A stretch of 64,000 nt of DNA. Source: JAYYPW01 sp036128855. Its GTDB lineage: Bacteria > Pseudomonadota > Gammaproteobacteria > Comchoanobacterales > Comchoanobacteraceae. Positions 9,098 to 17,564 of this stretch are shown here, piece after piece (the first letter of the stretch is position 1; every line of letters begins with the position of its first letter). Below the pieces are notes generated by a model that saw nothing but the letters and a program-made list of their open reading frames with translations, was not told where the DNA came from and did not search any database. The translations under genes and the position numbers were made by a program. Where the stretch lies: NCBI GenBank assembly GCA_036128855.1, contig JAYYPW010000011.1, positions 1-64,000 on the forward strand. Direction: 5' to 3'.

Positions 9098-9251
9098 TCT
9101 TCATACTAATAATCTTATTTCTATAGTCTAAATCTAAAAAAGTATTTTTTATTAATATATACCTAATATTCCTATTTTACTATGATCTCACGACGAGTTT
9201 ATGGGGCTCATATAATTATTTTCCCATATGTACAACTAAAAGGAGATTGGT

Positions 9252-9776
9252 ATGAATAATGATAAATTATTAAAAAGTCTAGAGGACGAGCTGGTCCTGG
9301 CAGCAAAGCTTGGGGCAGTATACACGAGCATAAAAAGGAAATTTGTTCCTTGTATACTTAAGCTTAGAGAGGATTTGGGTGATGGGCGTGGGAAATGGAA
9401 ACATTCTGATTTTATTTCTCTTTTTTCACATTGTGACGGGTGGACAATAACTATTTCGGGTGGACATTGTCTTTGTCAGTGTGATTTGACAGGCATGAAG
9501 CTGGGTTTTTCAACACATGATGCGCGTGATTTGTCTGTTGGTATTAGAACATCTTTATTGCGTGATCTACAGATGTATTGCAATATTTTTAGTAATTATG
9601 TCTTTGAAATACAAAGTTGGCATGCTGCAGCCCCAGACTTTTTGTATTCAGTTAATCGGTTGCGTGCATTTCATGCAAATAAAGCTCATATATTAGAGCA
9701 AGTCTTTTTAGATTCTGAGCGTACCATAGGTGCAGTAGGATCTAAGGTGTCAAACAAACGATGCCGTACTCCTTAA
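9252..9776 (+). CDS. Hypothetical protein, 174 residues
   Basis: Not recognised. The start is well supported: AGGAG at 9241-9245 lies 6 bases before the ATG. The protein is soluble, with a helical N-terminus (MNNDKLLKSLEDELVLAAKL), a central Cys/Gly-rich part (SGGHCLCQCDLTG, about 73-85) that could bind a metal, and a helical C-terminus. Ribosome-binding quality is better than for most neighbours. A second reading frame of 43 residues begins inside its last codons. Since it sits among putative effectors it may be accessory. Confidence 0.55.
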   Translation: MNNDKLLKSLEDELVLAAKLGAVYTSIKRKFVPCILKLREDLGDGRGKWKHSDFISLFSHCDGWTITISGGHCLCQCDLTGMKLGFSTHDARDLSVGIRTSLLRDLQMYCNIFSNYVFEIQSWHAAAPDFLYSVNRLRAFHANKAHILEQVFLDSERTIGAVGSKVSNKRCRTP

Positions 9777-9892
9777 ATTTAGCAAGAGTTGGTAACCACC
9801 TGGATACTTATTATGCTGATGAAAAAAATCGTTTTTTAATACGGTATGATTGTCAGAATGAAGATGGTTTTTCTTATGGTTTGTCATTTTAG
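9761..9892 (+). CDS. Small overlapping ORF, 43 residues, or frameshifted tail of the upstream gene
   Basis: ATG 9761 lies within the last codons of the 174-residue gene, in another frame, and reads to TAG 9890-9892. The translation begins MPYSLNLARVGNHLDTYY and ends DGFSYGLSF, with a protein-like composition. It may be a small translationally coupled protein, or the original C-terminus of the upstream protein separated by a frameshift near 9760. No separate ribosome binding site is apparent. Confidence 0.3.
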   Translation: MPYSLNLARVGNHLDTYYADEKNRFLIRYDCQNEDGFSYGLSF

Positions 9893-9950
9893 GTGGTTAT
9901 GACTACAAATTTTTCTGGGTAATAGAAATGGTAACCACTTTTTTATTATG

Positions 9951-12020
9951 TCAGATTTGTGGATTTGCTCCTTGCTGTGTCAATTTTTCCTGTATGGTTG
10001 CTTGTAATTTACTTAGATAATTTGCGTCGGGCGTAAGTTCGTTTGTGATTGGTTCTCTAGTCAAAGGGCTTGTTGCATTTCCTTGGCTCATCCATAATGC
10101 GATAGCATGCTTTTCATACGTTTTTCCATCGCTTGCAACAACAGGAATTTCAATAAGAGCTTGTGTTATCGGGCAGCAGAGATCGAGGTTACCATCACCT
10201 TCAATCGCGTTGTAAACTTCTGGGTGGTTGTTATCTAGTTCCTCTAATGTAGATTTGCATGACACCTCTGGAGTAATATTTTGTCTAGTGGTAACATTTT
10301 CTTCAGGTCTCTGCCTAATCCCTTCTTCCGTCTCTCTGTGAGTGCTTGTTCGGATCGTGGTATGGATTGTTTCATCTGGTCTTTCATAAGTAGTGGAATG
10401 AGTGTCATCATATCTGACACCAAAAATAGGGTGGAAGTTTGGGTTCTGTGTATTTGGTCCTACGGGCTCGGTGAAAGTCCTAACTGATCCGACTACACCA
10501 CTTCTATTTGGGAAAACCTCTCTCTCTGAGAGTGTTACTGATCCAAGTACACCACTTCTATTTGAATGGATTTGTGAGGAGGACACTGTTCCAAGTACAC
10601 CACTTCTATTTGGAAAAACCTCTCTCTCTGAGAGTGTTACTGTTCCAAGTACACCACTTCTATTTGAATGGATTTGTGAGGAGGACACTGTTCCAATTAT
10701 ACCGCCTCTATTTGAACGAATTTGTGAGGGAGACACTGATCCGATTACACCATTACTGTCGTTGTTAAACATAAACCTCATTAACCTTATAGTATTGCTG
10801 TCATCTGACTGATCTGTGGGAGTAGGGTCTATGTTAGTTCTATTAAGATTGGTATTACTTGCTGTGTTTGTAGTAGTTGAAAAGTCCCTCGTAGTGTTAG
10901 TATCAGGGGATGTGGATTGTATGGGTTCTCTAAAATTTATATCAAACTCACTAAATCTATCATGCATTAATCTATGCATATCTTGAATGATGTCATCATT
11001 GATTCTTCTATTTGTATGCTGTATTCTGCTTTGGTTATCTCTTGCATCTCTTCGTATTTGACTATGCCTTTCTCTGTTGTTAATTATGTTTTGCCTAAAC
11101 TGAGCCCATTGTTGTTGGGCTTGTGAGAGGGTGGTTGTCCTTGAGTTGTCCATATCTTGTCTGAACGCATTCATATTGTTGTCCATATCCTGTCTGAACG
11201 CATTCATATTATTGTCCATCTCTTCTCTTGTTCTAGCCATATTTTCTCTTGTTCTAGCCATGTTGTTGTCCATATCTTGTCTGAACGCATTCATATGGTT
11301 TTCCATGTCTTCTCTTGTTCTAGCTATACTATTGCGTGTTCTTTCCTCATGCCTAGAAAATTCTCTATTCATGTCTTCTCTTGTTCTAGCCATATTGTGA
11401 CGTACTTGATTAGGCCCAAATAGGCTGTTTGTTTCCTCTTGTGGACGGGCTATTTCGTGTATACGCGCGGGTTGCTCATTAGCTGTGGGAGGGTTACTTC
11501 GCCAAGCTTCAGGATTACTTGTTACGTGACTGAGTAATAGTCTGTTTTGCTGTTCTTGCGGTTGCCTAACTGTTAGATCTAGGTTTGTGGGTTGGCTATT
11601 TCGAGAAGAATGACTATCTATGTTCGATCCAGACAATGCCGTCTTGTTGATTCTATTTATCTGTGCCATGAAAGTTAAATTGTTGTCCAGTTCTTGGGTT
11701 TGTTCGGTTTCTTGGTCTTGCTCGGTTTCTGAGTAGGGTGTTCGTTGTCTTTGTGCGAAGAAATCTTGGTGTTCCCTCAGTGGTTGTTCATGAAAGTCGC
11801 TAATTCTCGCGGGATTATGTTGAGGCGTTTGTGTATTCGAAGGGAGCTTTTTATTAGGAAAGATTAGAGTAAAAATAACCTGAGTGAAAAGAATTAAGGA
11901 AACACTCGCAGTAACGAATATTGTAGGTGTAAGTCTTAATGTAGATAAATACCATATGATGGTTGCAAATATGACTAGTTTTGAGAGTGTTAAAATATGG
12001 TTTTGTGTTGTAGTTTTCAT
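9951..12020 (-). CDS. Membrane-anchored, repeat-rich U-box protein, candidate E3 ligase effector
   Basis: 689 residues. Two N-terminal hydrophobic segments (about 12-53) form a hairpin. A coiled-coil region of 11-residue repeats follows (about 205-290; MNAFRQDMDNN and MARTREDM units), then a tract of 34-residue repeats (about 420-520; NRSGVLGTV alternating with SSQIHS and TLSEREVFP). The C-terminal U-box lies near 610-670 (LCCPITQALIEIPVVASDGKTYEKHAIALWM, shown in two parts: LCCPITQALIEIPV and ASDGKTYEKHAIALWM), followed by SPLTREPI. The U-box is intact and the best conserved of the three in this window. The layout, an N-terminal hairpin then linker then U-box, is shared with the genes at 558 and 2884, implying one expanded family. 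Host membrane insertion with a cytosolic ligase domain is a plausible inference. Confidence 0.72.
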   Translation of the reverse strand: MKTTTQNHILTLSKLVIFATIIWYLSTLRLTPTIFVTASVSLILFTQVIFTLIFPNKKLPSNTQTPQHNPARISDFHEQPLREHQDFFAQRQRTPYSETEQDQETEQTQELDNNLTFMAQINRINKTALSGSNIDSHSSRNSQPTNLDLTVRQPQEQQNRLLLSHVTSNPEAWRSNPPTANEQPARIHEIARPQEETNSLFGPNQVRHNMARTREDMNREFSRHEERTRNSIARTREDMENHMNAFRQDMDNNMARTRENMARTREEMDNNMNAFRQDMDNNMNAFRQDMDNSRTTTLSQAQQQWAQFRQNIINNRERHSQIRRDARDNQSRIQHTNRRINDDIIQDMHRLMHDRFSEFDINFREPIQSTSPDTNTTRDFSTTTNTASNTNLNRTNIDPTPTDQSDDSNTIRLMRFMFNNDSNGVIGSVSPSQIRSNRGGIIGTVSSSQIHSNRSGVLGTVTLSEREVFPNRSGVLGTVSSSQIHSNRSGVLGSVTLSEREVFPNRSGVVGSVRTFTEPVGPNTQNPNFHPIFGVRYDDTHSTTYERPDETIHTTIRTSTHRETEEGIRQRPEENVTTRQNITPEVSCKSTLEELDNNHPEVYNAIEGDGNLDLCCPITQALIEIPVVASDGKTYEKHAIALWMSQGNATSPLTREPITNELTPDANYLSKLQATIQEKLTQQGANPQI
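10501..10704. repeat. Two 102-base tandem repeats inside the U-box gene
   Basis: Copies at 10501-10602 and 10603-10704 are nearly identical (each begins CTTCTATTTGG) and encode a 34-residue unit. Each unit contains two versions of an NRSGVLG(T/S)V core. Further diverged half-units flank them (about 10450-10760). The near identity implies recent duplication or ongoing length variation. Confidence 0.75.
11148..11400. repeat. 33-base coding repeats giving an 11-residue coiled-coil pattern
   Basis: Units beginning GTCCATATC occur at 11148 and 11181, and related units follow up to about 11400, with CTTCTCTTGTTCTAGCCAT units interleaved. In the protein these are 11-residue repeats of the form MNAFRQDMDNN and MARTREEMDNN, a hendecad pattern typical of straight coiled coils. 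This explains the plus-strand reading frames here, which are antisense shadows. Confidence 0.7.
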
Positions 12021-12228
12021 GGTGTTTTATTTTATTTGGAAACTTATAATTACATCACTATCGATTGATGTCAACAATTATCAATGTGCTCTGATTTTGA
12101 TCCTATTTTTTGGGTTGTGTGGTTGGGCAAGTTTCTGTTTAACCTATTTTTTTATGTTCTTAAGATAGCACTTTTTTATCTCAGGCTCTTCTAGCTGGGT
12201 AAAGCGTTCTTTTTATCAATCATTTAGG

Positions 12229-13212
12229 TCATCGCTTGGGATTTCGAGATAGCATTTGTGCTTGTGTGATTAGGTTTTCTAAACGAGTGGGTAATTCGGC
12301 ATGTAGCATCATAAATCCTACAATTTCGCTTCCAAGGGTATAAAGCTCGGAGTCTGGAATTTTATTAATATCTGGTGACTCAAAACCAGAGAATAAATTT
12401 AATTTATGAGTCCGTTTGGTAAACTCATGCACTAAACGAAATGTCTCCCCCATTCTCTTAGCAAAAGGTGTTTCTATAAAAAGTACCACGTCTTTCTGTA
12501 TGTTTTCTTGTGTTAAGATCAGTGCATTGTCTACAGTAGTGGCTCGACCTTTCATATCAATACCAGCTTCATTATGTATGGGGGCATTAATCACTTTTCC
12601 GCGTAGATTTCTGTGTTTCAAGAGATAATTGTCGAGGTGGGCTTTTAAGCATGCTTCTTCAGTTCGAGGATGTTTGAGTTTGGGGCACTCATGTGGTTCT
12701 AAAGTTCGTTCACCAGTTACTACCCATACCTCATCAGGTGGGCCATACTTGTCGATATAACTGTCTAGTAAGCTGGCTCTAACCGCAAAACGTTTTTCGA
12801 GTGATCCGGGAATAATGGCAATATAGTTTTCTCTTGGGTGGGGCTCATAAACTTTTGGGATACTATATACTCCTAGTTTCTCCATGATTTGTAGATAGAG
12901 TGTTTTTGTTTGCGGCTGGTTAAGCCATAAAAAACGGTCGCCTTGCTTATCCTTGTGGTCTCCTTGACGTCGATAATGTTTTTTAAGGTGTCTGAGAATA
13001 GACTCTGTGCTCTCGTAATCTTCTGTGCAAGCAGGGGGATGCGTTAGCTGCATAAGTTTTACAAGTTCAGGTGTGTTTTCATTAAATCCAAAAATGGCAA
13101 ATTTTTCAGCTATTTCTGAGTCTGTAAGTATGGGGGTTAGAACACGTTCTTTTTGCCGCTCTTCGGCAAGAGGGTTTTTCCATAATTGTATAAAAAAATT
13201 TATAAAGTCCAT
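12229..13212 (-). CDS. DUF218/YdcF-like protein
   Basis: 327 residues. The central region resembles the DUF218 (YdcF/SanA/ElyC) fold: YIAIIPGSLEKRFAVRASLL near 128-147 (the usual GA...R...A..L start), DEVWVVTGERTLEP near 158, and TTVDNALILTQENI near 224, the position of the family's E..A..T.EN helix. The N-terminal 120 residues are extra and not recognised. Some members act on cell-envelope sugars or nucleotides; the substrate here is unknown. It lies 39 bases downstream of grxD on the same strand, so it may be the last gene of a bolA-grxD unit. The assignment depends on pattern order only. Confidence 0.4.
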   Translation of the reverse strand: MDFINFFIQLWKNPLAEERQKERVLTPILTDSEIAEKFAIFGFNENTPELVKLMQLTHPPACTEDYESTESILRHLKKHYRRQGDHKDKQGDRFLWLNQPQTKTLYLQIMEKLGVYSIPKVYEPHPRENYIAIIPGSLEKRFAVRASLLDSYIDKYGPPDEVWVVTGERTLEPHECPKLKHPRTEEACLKAHLDNYLLKHRNLRGKVINAPIHNEAGIDMKGRATTVDNALILTQENIQKDVVLFIETPFAKRMGETFRLVHEFTKRTHKLNLFSGFESPDINKIPDSELYTLGSEIVGFMMLHAELPTRLENLITQAQMLSRNPKR

Positions 13213-13251
13213 GTTAGTGTGTGCTTTGGGTAAGTTAAGTGCTCAATTTAT

Positions 13252-13584
13252 CTAAGTGTTTTCTTCATCGGTAGCGTTTTGGGTAATGACTTGTTGTAAT
13301 TCTCCAGAAACAAACATTTCTTTCATAATGTCGCAGCCACCGATAAATTCTTGATTTATATATAGTTGAGGTATGGTAGGCCACTGGCTGTACGATTTAA
13401 TCCCTTCACGTATATCATCGTTTTCTAAGACATTAATTGTATGAAAGTTGACTTCAAGATGTTGTAGAATTTGTACTGCTTGTTGTGAAAAGCCGCATTG
13501 AGGAAATTGTGCGCTTCCTTTCATAAAAAGGATAATATGGTGTTTTTGAATTTCGCTTTTCAAAAAAGAGTGAATTTCGTTCAT
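13252..13584 (-). CDS. grxD: Monothiol glutaredoxin, Grx4/GrxD type
   Basis: 110 residues, typical for the family. It carries the CGFS active site in FPQCGFSQQAVQIL, the glutathione-binding WPTIPQLYINQEFIGGCDI region, and ILFMKGS near the N-terminus. CGFS glutaredoxins hold and transfer [2Fe-2S] clusters, commonly in partnership with BolA proteins. Its start overlaps the stop of the BolA gene by 4 bases, so the pair is very likely co-translated and works together in iron-sulphur trafficking. Confidence 0.95.
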   Translation of the reverse strand: MNEIHSFLKSEIQKHHIILFMKGSAQFPQCGFSQQAVQILQHLEVNFHTINVLENDDIREGIKSYSQWPTIPQLYINQEFIGGCDIMKEMFVSGELQQVITQNATDEENT

Positions 13585-13811
13585 GTATTTTCTCCTGCAA
13601 TGATGGTGGTAAGTTGTAATGCGTGTAACGAGCTAGCAAATGATTCCTGTAATGGCGCGTATACCATGCGATGTTGAGCGACTTTGGTCTTACCGCGAAA
13701 GCCCGCGTAAGATACAGTGGCTTGGAAATGGATATTATCGTCTGAGCTTACAGTCACTTCTGCACCAGGTAAAGCGCTGATAATTAATTTGCTTATAGTA
13801 TCGGCATCCAT
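13581..13811 (-). CDS. BolA family protein (IbaG-like)
   Basis: 76 residues, the short IbaG/YrbA size rather than the 105-residue BolA. It shows VTVSSDDNIHFQATVSYAGFRGKTKVAQHRMVY, read as NIHFQATVSYAGF and KVAQHRMVYAPL, where the His in QHRMVY is the conserved BolA cluster-ligand position. It is the first gene of a unit with grxD, consistent with a BolA-glutaredoxin [2Fe-2S] complex. It is transcribed divergently from icmW with 188 bases between. Confidence 0.85.
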   Translation of the reverse strand: MDADTISKLIISALPGAEVTVSSDDNIHFQATVSYAGFRGKTKVAQHRMVYAPLQESFASSLHALQLTTIIAGENT

Positions 13812-13942
13812 GAAAAAGTCCTGTGAGTAAGTGCTTTATTATATTGAAAATATTGATCAACTGCAATTGGTTTCTTTAGCGTGCCCCTTTTTTTTTGGAT
13901 ACTGTTGTAGCAAATGTGTGTTTATAAACTGTTAATAGACGA

Positions 13943-13970
13943 TTGTAATTTGTGTTAGCTGTGGCATAAT
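13943..13970 (+). promoter_or_regulatory. Possible promoter for the icmW unit
   Basis: TTGTAA (13943-13948), a 16-base spacer and CATAAT (13965-13970) lie 29 bases before icmW ATG 14000. The match is moderate. It could drive icmW and the three close downstream genes. Confidence 0.35.
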
Positions 13971-13999
13971 GAATCCAGACATTTGGACTGCTATTAATT

Positions 14000-14437
14000 A
14001 TGCCTGATTTATCGCTAGAAGAATCGCACAGTTTTTGGGAAAGTTTTCCAGATAAGTCAGTGTATCATGTTATTGTCTTACTCGAAGCTGTTGAGTCAAA
14101 TCTTCTAGATGGTGATTCTGATTTTGAAAGAAAGATGAATACATTAGGTGATGCATTAGACAGTCTCTCTGGCCGCGAGGTGAAGGATAAGCAGTTAGTA
14201 CTGGATGTCATCTCTAATCTAAAAACAAGCCGATATCTACGTCTTTTACAGTCCCTAGACATGGCTAGCCCTGGTGCTGCTTCCAAAGTTATTGCTCATG
14301 CAGAGCAATCAGCTCCTGATAACACCACGGCTCAACTATTCTTGAAAAGAAATATCATTTTTGAAAGGTATCGGTTATTGGCTCGACTTTTTTCAGAAGA
14401 GCGAATGAAGCTTCTTACTACTGCTTTGGAGATATAA
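14000..14437 (+). CDS. icmW: Type IVB secretion system protein IcmW
   Basis: 145 residues against 151 in Legionella. The start MPDLSLEESHSFW matches the IcmW start (MPDLSHEAS..Y). Further family hallmarks are VIVLLEAVESNLLDGD, SRYLRLLQSLDMASPGAASKV and the C-terminal LFLKRNIIFERYRLLARLF. IcmW is an acidic cytosolic adaptor that pairs with IcmS to bring effectors to the Dot/Icm coupling complex. The next gene begins one base after its stop, and two IcmX-like genes follow, echoing the icmW-icmX order of Legionella. This is the strongest evidence for a type IVB system in this genome. Confidence 0.9.
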   Translation: MPDLSLEESHSFWESFPDKSVYHVIVLLEAVESNLLDGDSDFERKMNTLGDALDSLSGREVKDKQLVLDVISNLKTSRYLRLLQSLDMASPGAASKVIAHAEQSAPDNTTAQLFLKRNIIFERYRLLARLFSEERMKLLTTALEI

Positions 14438-14438
14438 C

Positions 14439-15044
14439 ATGTCATCGCTTGTATTTAGGTTATTCTCTACGACTTTTTTATTGTCTTTCTTTTGTATTAG
14501 TTCTTATGCGCAAAACACCAATTGCGATGGTCTTTCTACGCGTGTTGCTAGATTGGCTTGTCTTAAAGAGAATAGTTATCAACAAAAAGCAGAGATTGAA
14601 AAAGAGGCGCGTAAAAAGGAGGCTAGATTACGTCAGCTACAACAACACCCTAGTAATCAGCGTGCTAGTTTAAGCCAGAAAGAGCCTAGAAAGTCTCGCG
14701 TGACACGAGATAAACCTATAGCAAATAAGGAAGATGCAAAGCAAGAAACACTCGGTGCCCGTTTACGCGCAAAAAAAGACGAAAGGCATGAACTCCGTGC
14801 ACAAAGGCGAATCTTACTTAACGAAAAAAGAGAATTCGAGCAAGCGCAAGAAGATGAAGCAAGAGAATTGCTGCGCAAGAAAGCTGCTGTACAATTACAA
14901 AACCAAGATAGTTCAGAACCTGCTAAATCCAGCGCATCTGCGCATACAAAGTCACGCTCTGCTGGTAGTACTCGTTTACATGGACTTGTTGCCTCCTCGG
15001 ATGAAGGTATAGCCGCAGATGACGATTTATTGACTTATTTTTAA
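14439..15044 (+). CDS. Secreted basic coiled-coil protein between icmW and icmX
   Basis: 201 residues, not recognised. A signal peptide is clear (LFSTTFLLSFFCISSYAQ, cleavage about residue 24). The mature protein starts with a Cys pair (NCDGLSTRVARLACLKE), which could form a disulphide, then turns into a highly charged helical region rich in Arg, Lys, Glu and Gln (about 45-155), likely a coiled coil. A Ser/Ala-rich stretch and an acidic tail (AADDDLLTYF) end it. It starts 1 base after icmW and ends 14 bases before the icmX-like gene, so it is in the same operon. A periplasmic accessory role in the secretion machine is the natural inference. Confidence 0.6.
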   Translation: MSSLVFRLFSTTFLLSFFCISSYAQNTNCDGLSTRVARLACLKENSYQQKAEIEKEARKKEARLRQLQQHPSNQRASLSQKEPRKSRVTRDKPIANKEDAKQETLGARLRAKKDERHELRAQRRILLNEKREFEQAQEDEARELLRKKAAVQLQNQDSSEPAKSSASAHTKSRSAGSTRLHGLVASSDEGIAADDDLLTYF

Positions 15045-15058
15045 CCTGAGGCTGCATA

Positions 15059-17560
15059 TTGAAATTTTCTAAACTAATATCAACACTCTTTCTTCAGGTT
15101 GCAAGTTTCGTTATGCTTGCGCCTTTAAAAATGCATGCATTCATTGATGCGAGTGCATTGGCGAGTATTGTACAAACCAACCCTGTTCCAAAAAAGCCCT
15201 CTGATATTGAGGTTGTCACAGCATACACAAAACCAGATGCAGCAGAGACTTATAATACCGCCGATGATGGGCAAGATGCAACAGTGAAAGATGTGAAAGC
15301 AGCAAGAGATGATGTAATCGATCATGTTAATAAGAACCAGGTAGAGATCACTACCAACCAATCTGATTTAACGACTAACCAAGTACAGTTAGGTGCCAAC
15401 CAGTCTACGCTTTCTACTAACCAAAGAACTATGTCTGATCAATCACGTATAGGGACTACGAATATATTGGCTGCCCTCGAGAAGCTGATACAACCAAATC
15501 AGATGCGTGATTTACTTAATGGCTCTAAATGCCAAAACCCTGAATCATGCACAGCAGATGATAAAGATTTTCTCAGTCTGCTTGAAGACATTCTCAACCA
15601 CAAGGCTGCAATGCCTTCGACTGGTGGTGCCACCGCAGCTATGCAAGCCATGTTGGCAGCACTACAGTCTCAAAGCGTGGTTAATGCCTACACAAAAGAT
15701 ATGGTTGACACGGTCAATCAAACGATGTCTGGAGCAGGTAATGCAACTGGAACAGACGACTTTAGCGTGAGTAACGTGGTACCGACTGTTAAAGACCCTG
15801 TGCAATCAACCATTGATGATTTTAACCAGGCAATTTTCCCAATTGTTGCTAGTGATAAGAATAACCCTGGTATTTTCACTTCTGCAGCTTGTACTGCAGT
15901 TACTTCTATTCAATCAGATCAACAAAAATTCTTATGTAATATGTTAATTAATTCAATGTATGCAGGGACTTTGGTAAAAAGCTGTAAAGATGATTGGAGT
16001 ACTGCAAACCCCAGTGGTGCAGGTAATCAAAGCGGTGTCGCAAGTAGTGCGACTGCTTCGAGTACTAGCTCAAACACATCACCAAAGTTTACCAAGTCTT
16101 CGTACCCAGATGGTGTGGATGGTTGTACTTCAGAAAAATATACCGATGCAGCTAACGCCAGTTGGAATGGGTGGACGGATACTGTGTCAAGTTTGGCTGG
16201 TGTGGGCACTTCCTCCACTGCCTCTGGAACTGGTCAGGATTCCAAAGGTATAGTTCCATTTTGTAACGCAGTGATAGCTAATATATCGACTATATATGAT
16301 TCATCTCAACCACAATATGAGTCATTAGCGATACAGGTTCAGTCAAATTGCCAGGAATTAATAGATACACTCAAAGATAATGCTTCGTACAAATATTCTG
16401 CTAACTTCCAAGATATAGGTACATCAGGTAAGCCAATGTTAATTGACGCACTGGGCAAAATACCGCAATTGACGAAGAATTTGCAAAAGTTTTTAAGTTG
16501 GCAAATGTATGCATATTATTCTGACCCCCAGGTTTCCGGACTAAAGCAGGGCTACCCATCCATGTGGACCTTGCTGGGTTATGATGATCTTAATTCATCT
16601 GAAGCGAACTCTACCTACTCGTCTACCTCGGCTAGTTCTAGTTCTACAACAGCCAACACCAGTGAAGATACTACGATCAATGGTGATAGCCTCAATGATA
16701 TCGTCAATGATTGCGTAAATGGTTTATCCAGAGACCTAGCGAATTCTACAGTAGCTGTTTCCTACCCAAATCAGACTGATTCCGCTAAACTCGCTCAGCT
16801 CTATCTTGCTAATATATCTGATCAACTGCCCACAACCACTTTTATACCTATTCCTACGTTTGCCTCTGCAGTTAGCGCAGAATCAGGTGCAGCTGCTATT
16901 GTTACCGCTAATGGACGTTTCTATGCATTTGGTAACGATGGAAAGGCCCTAAGCAACAGTACTGATAACGCGACAACTGTACAGATTGATGCATCTACTG
17001 GTGTAGATATAAACACAGTCATTTCGAACCAATCAGCTGCGAGCGCTGCTGTTTCAGCTTTTGCAACGACCTATCAAGATCAAATGCAAAGGCTGCTTAC
17101 CCAAAGGTTACTCACTGCCAGTGCAATGCAGCAGTTGTATACAGACAGAACCATCAAGGTGAATTACTCTGGTACCTCGAGATGTTCCCTAACTCCTGCA
17201 CAGATTCAAAGGTACAACTCAGTTTGGCGTATTGACCCAACTGTTCAGATTTGTGCGACTTCAAGTGATGGTACACAAGACTGCAGTAAAAAAGGAACCT
17301 GGATAGAACAGATTGCAACTTCTACAAGTAATGAGCTTGTGCCTGAAATTAATTTACTACTGTCAGAGTTAATTAACCAAAACTATACGCTTAGCCAACA
17401 AAATCAAACTTTAATTCTTCTACAAGCGCTTACATCTGGTGGGGTGATTCAAGATAATATTACTAAGTTAGGCAATACTGCGATGTCAGTTAAAAATATG
17501 ATTAATGCCTACAATACTGGAGCTTCGATTGCATCAGCTTCGCCAATCCCAGCGGGCTAG
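15059..17560 (+). CDS. icmX: IcmX-like periplasmic type IVB secretion protein, first copy
   Basis: 833 residues from a TTG start at 15059, supported by the signal peptide it provides (ISTLFLQVASFVMLAPLKMHA). Residues about 90-130 carry a periodic TNQxxLxxNQ pattern, probably a coiled coil. The rest is Ser/Thr/Ala/Asn-rich with several Cys, as expected for a secreted protein. Near the C-terminus are NGRFYAFGNDG, DQMQRLLTQRLL and CSLTPAQIQRYNSVWRIDP, all with counterparts in the next gene. IcmX is the periplasmic Dot/Icm component encoded beside icmW in Legionella (466 residues), so this copy is much longer. The name rests mainly on position and topology, since I could not align it to IcmX. Confidence 0.6.
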   Translation: MKFSKLISTLFLQVASFVMLAPLKMHAFIDASALASIVQTNPVPKKPSDIEVVTAYTKPDAAETYNTADDGQDATVKDVKAARDDVIDHVNKNQVEITTNQSDLTTNQVQLGANQSTLSTNQRTMSDQSRIGTTNILAALEKLIQPNQMRDLLNGSKCQNPESCTADDKDFLSLLEDILNHKAAMPSTGGATAAMQAMLAALQSQSVVNAYTKDMVDTVNQTMSGAGNATGTDDFSVSNVVPTVKDPVQSTIDDFNQAIFPIVASDKNNPGIFTSAACTAVTSIQSDQQKFLCNMLINSMYAGTLVKSCKDDWSTANPSGAGNQSGVASSATASSTSSNTSPKFTKSSYPDGVDGCTSEKYTDAANASWNGWTDTVSSLAGVGTSSTASGTGQDSKGIVPFCNAVIANISTIYDSSQPQYESLAIQVQSNCQELIDTLKDNASYKYSANFQDIGTSGKPMLIDALGKIPQLTKNLQKFLSWQMYAYYSDPQVSGLKQGYPSMWTLLGYDDLNSSEANSTYSSTSASSSSTTANTSEDTTINGDSLNDIVNDCVNGLSRDLANSTVAVSYPNQTDSAKLAQLYLANISDQLPTTTFIPIPTFASAVSAESGAAAIVTANGRFYAFGNDGKALSNSTDNATTVQIDASTGVDINTVISNQSAASAAVSAFATTYQDQMQRLLTQRLLTASAMQQLYTDRTIKVNYSGTSRCSLTPAQIQRYNSVWRIDPTVQICATSSDGTQDCSKKGTWIEQIATSTSNELVPEINLLLSELINQNYTLSQQNQTLILLQALTSGGVIQDNITKLGNTAMSVKNMINAYNTGASIASASPIPAG

Positions 17561-17564
17561 GCTG

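Noticed and set aside
9791..9938. Repeated GGTAACCAC (9791 and 9930) and an inverted TAACCACCT/AGGTGGTTA pair
   Set aside because: Short, and explained by chance in AT-rich sequence; the loop between the inverted copies is about 90 bases long.
10501..11400. Possible CRISPR-like array
   Set aside because: The repeats are in frame, contiguous without unique spacers, and code for protein repeats.
10281..11423. Several plus-strand reading frames of 68-136 codons over the repeat-rich U-box gene
   Set aside because: They are antisense to low-complexity repeats of the minus-strand gene; their apparent repeats are reflections of that gene and no ribosome binding site supports them.
11884..12168. 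Plus-strand hydrophobic reading frame of 94 codons
   Set aside because: Its first part is the antisense of the membrane hairpin of the U-box protein and the rest is AT-rich intergenic sequence; hydrophobicity alone is not evidence.
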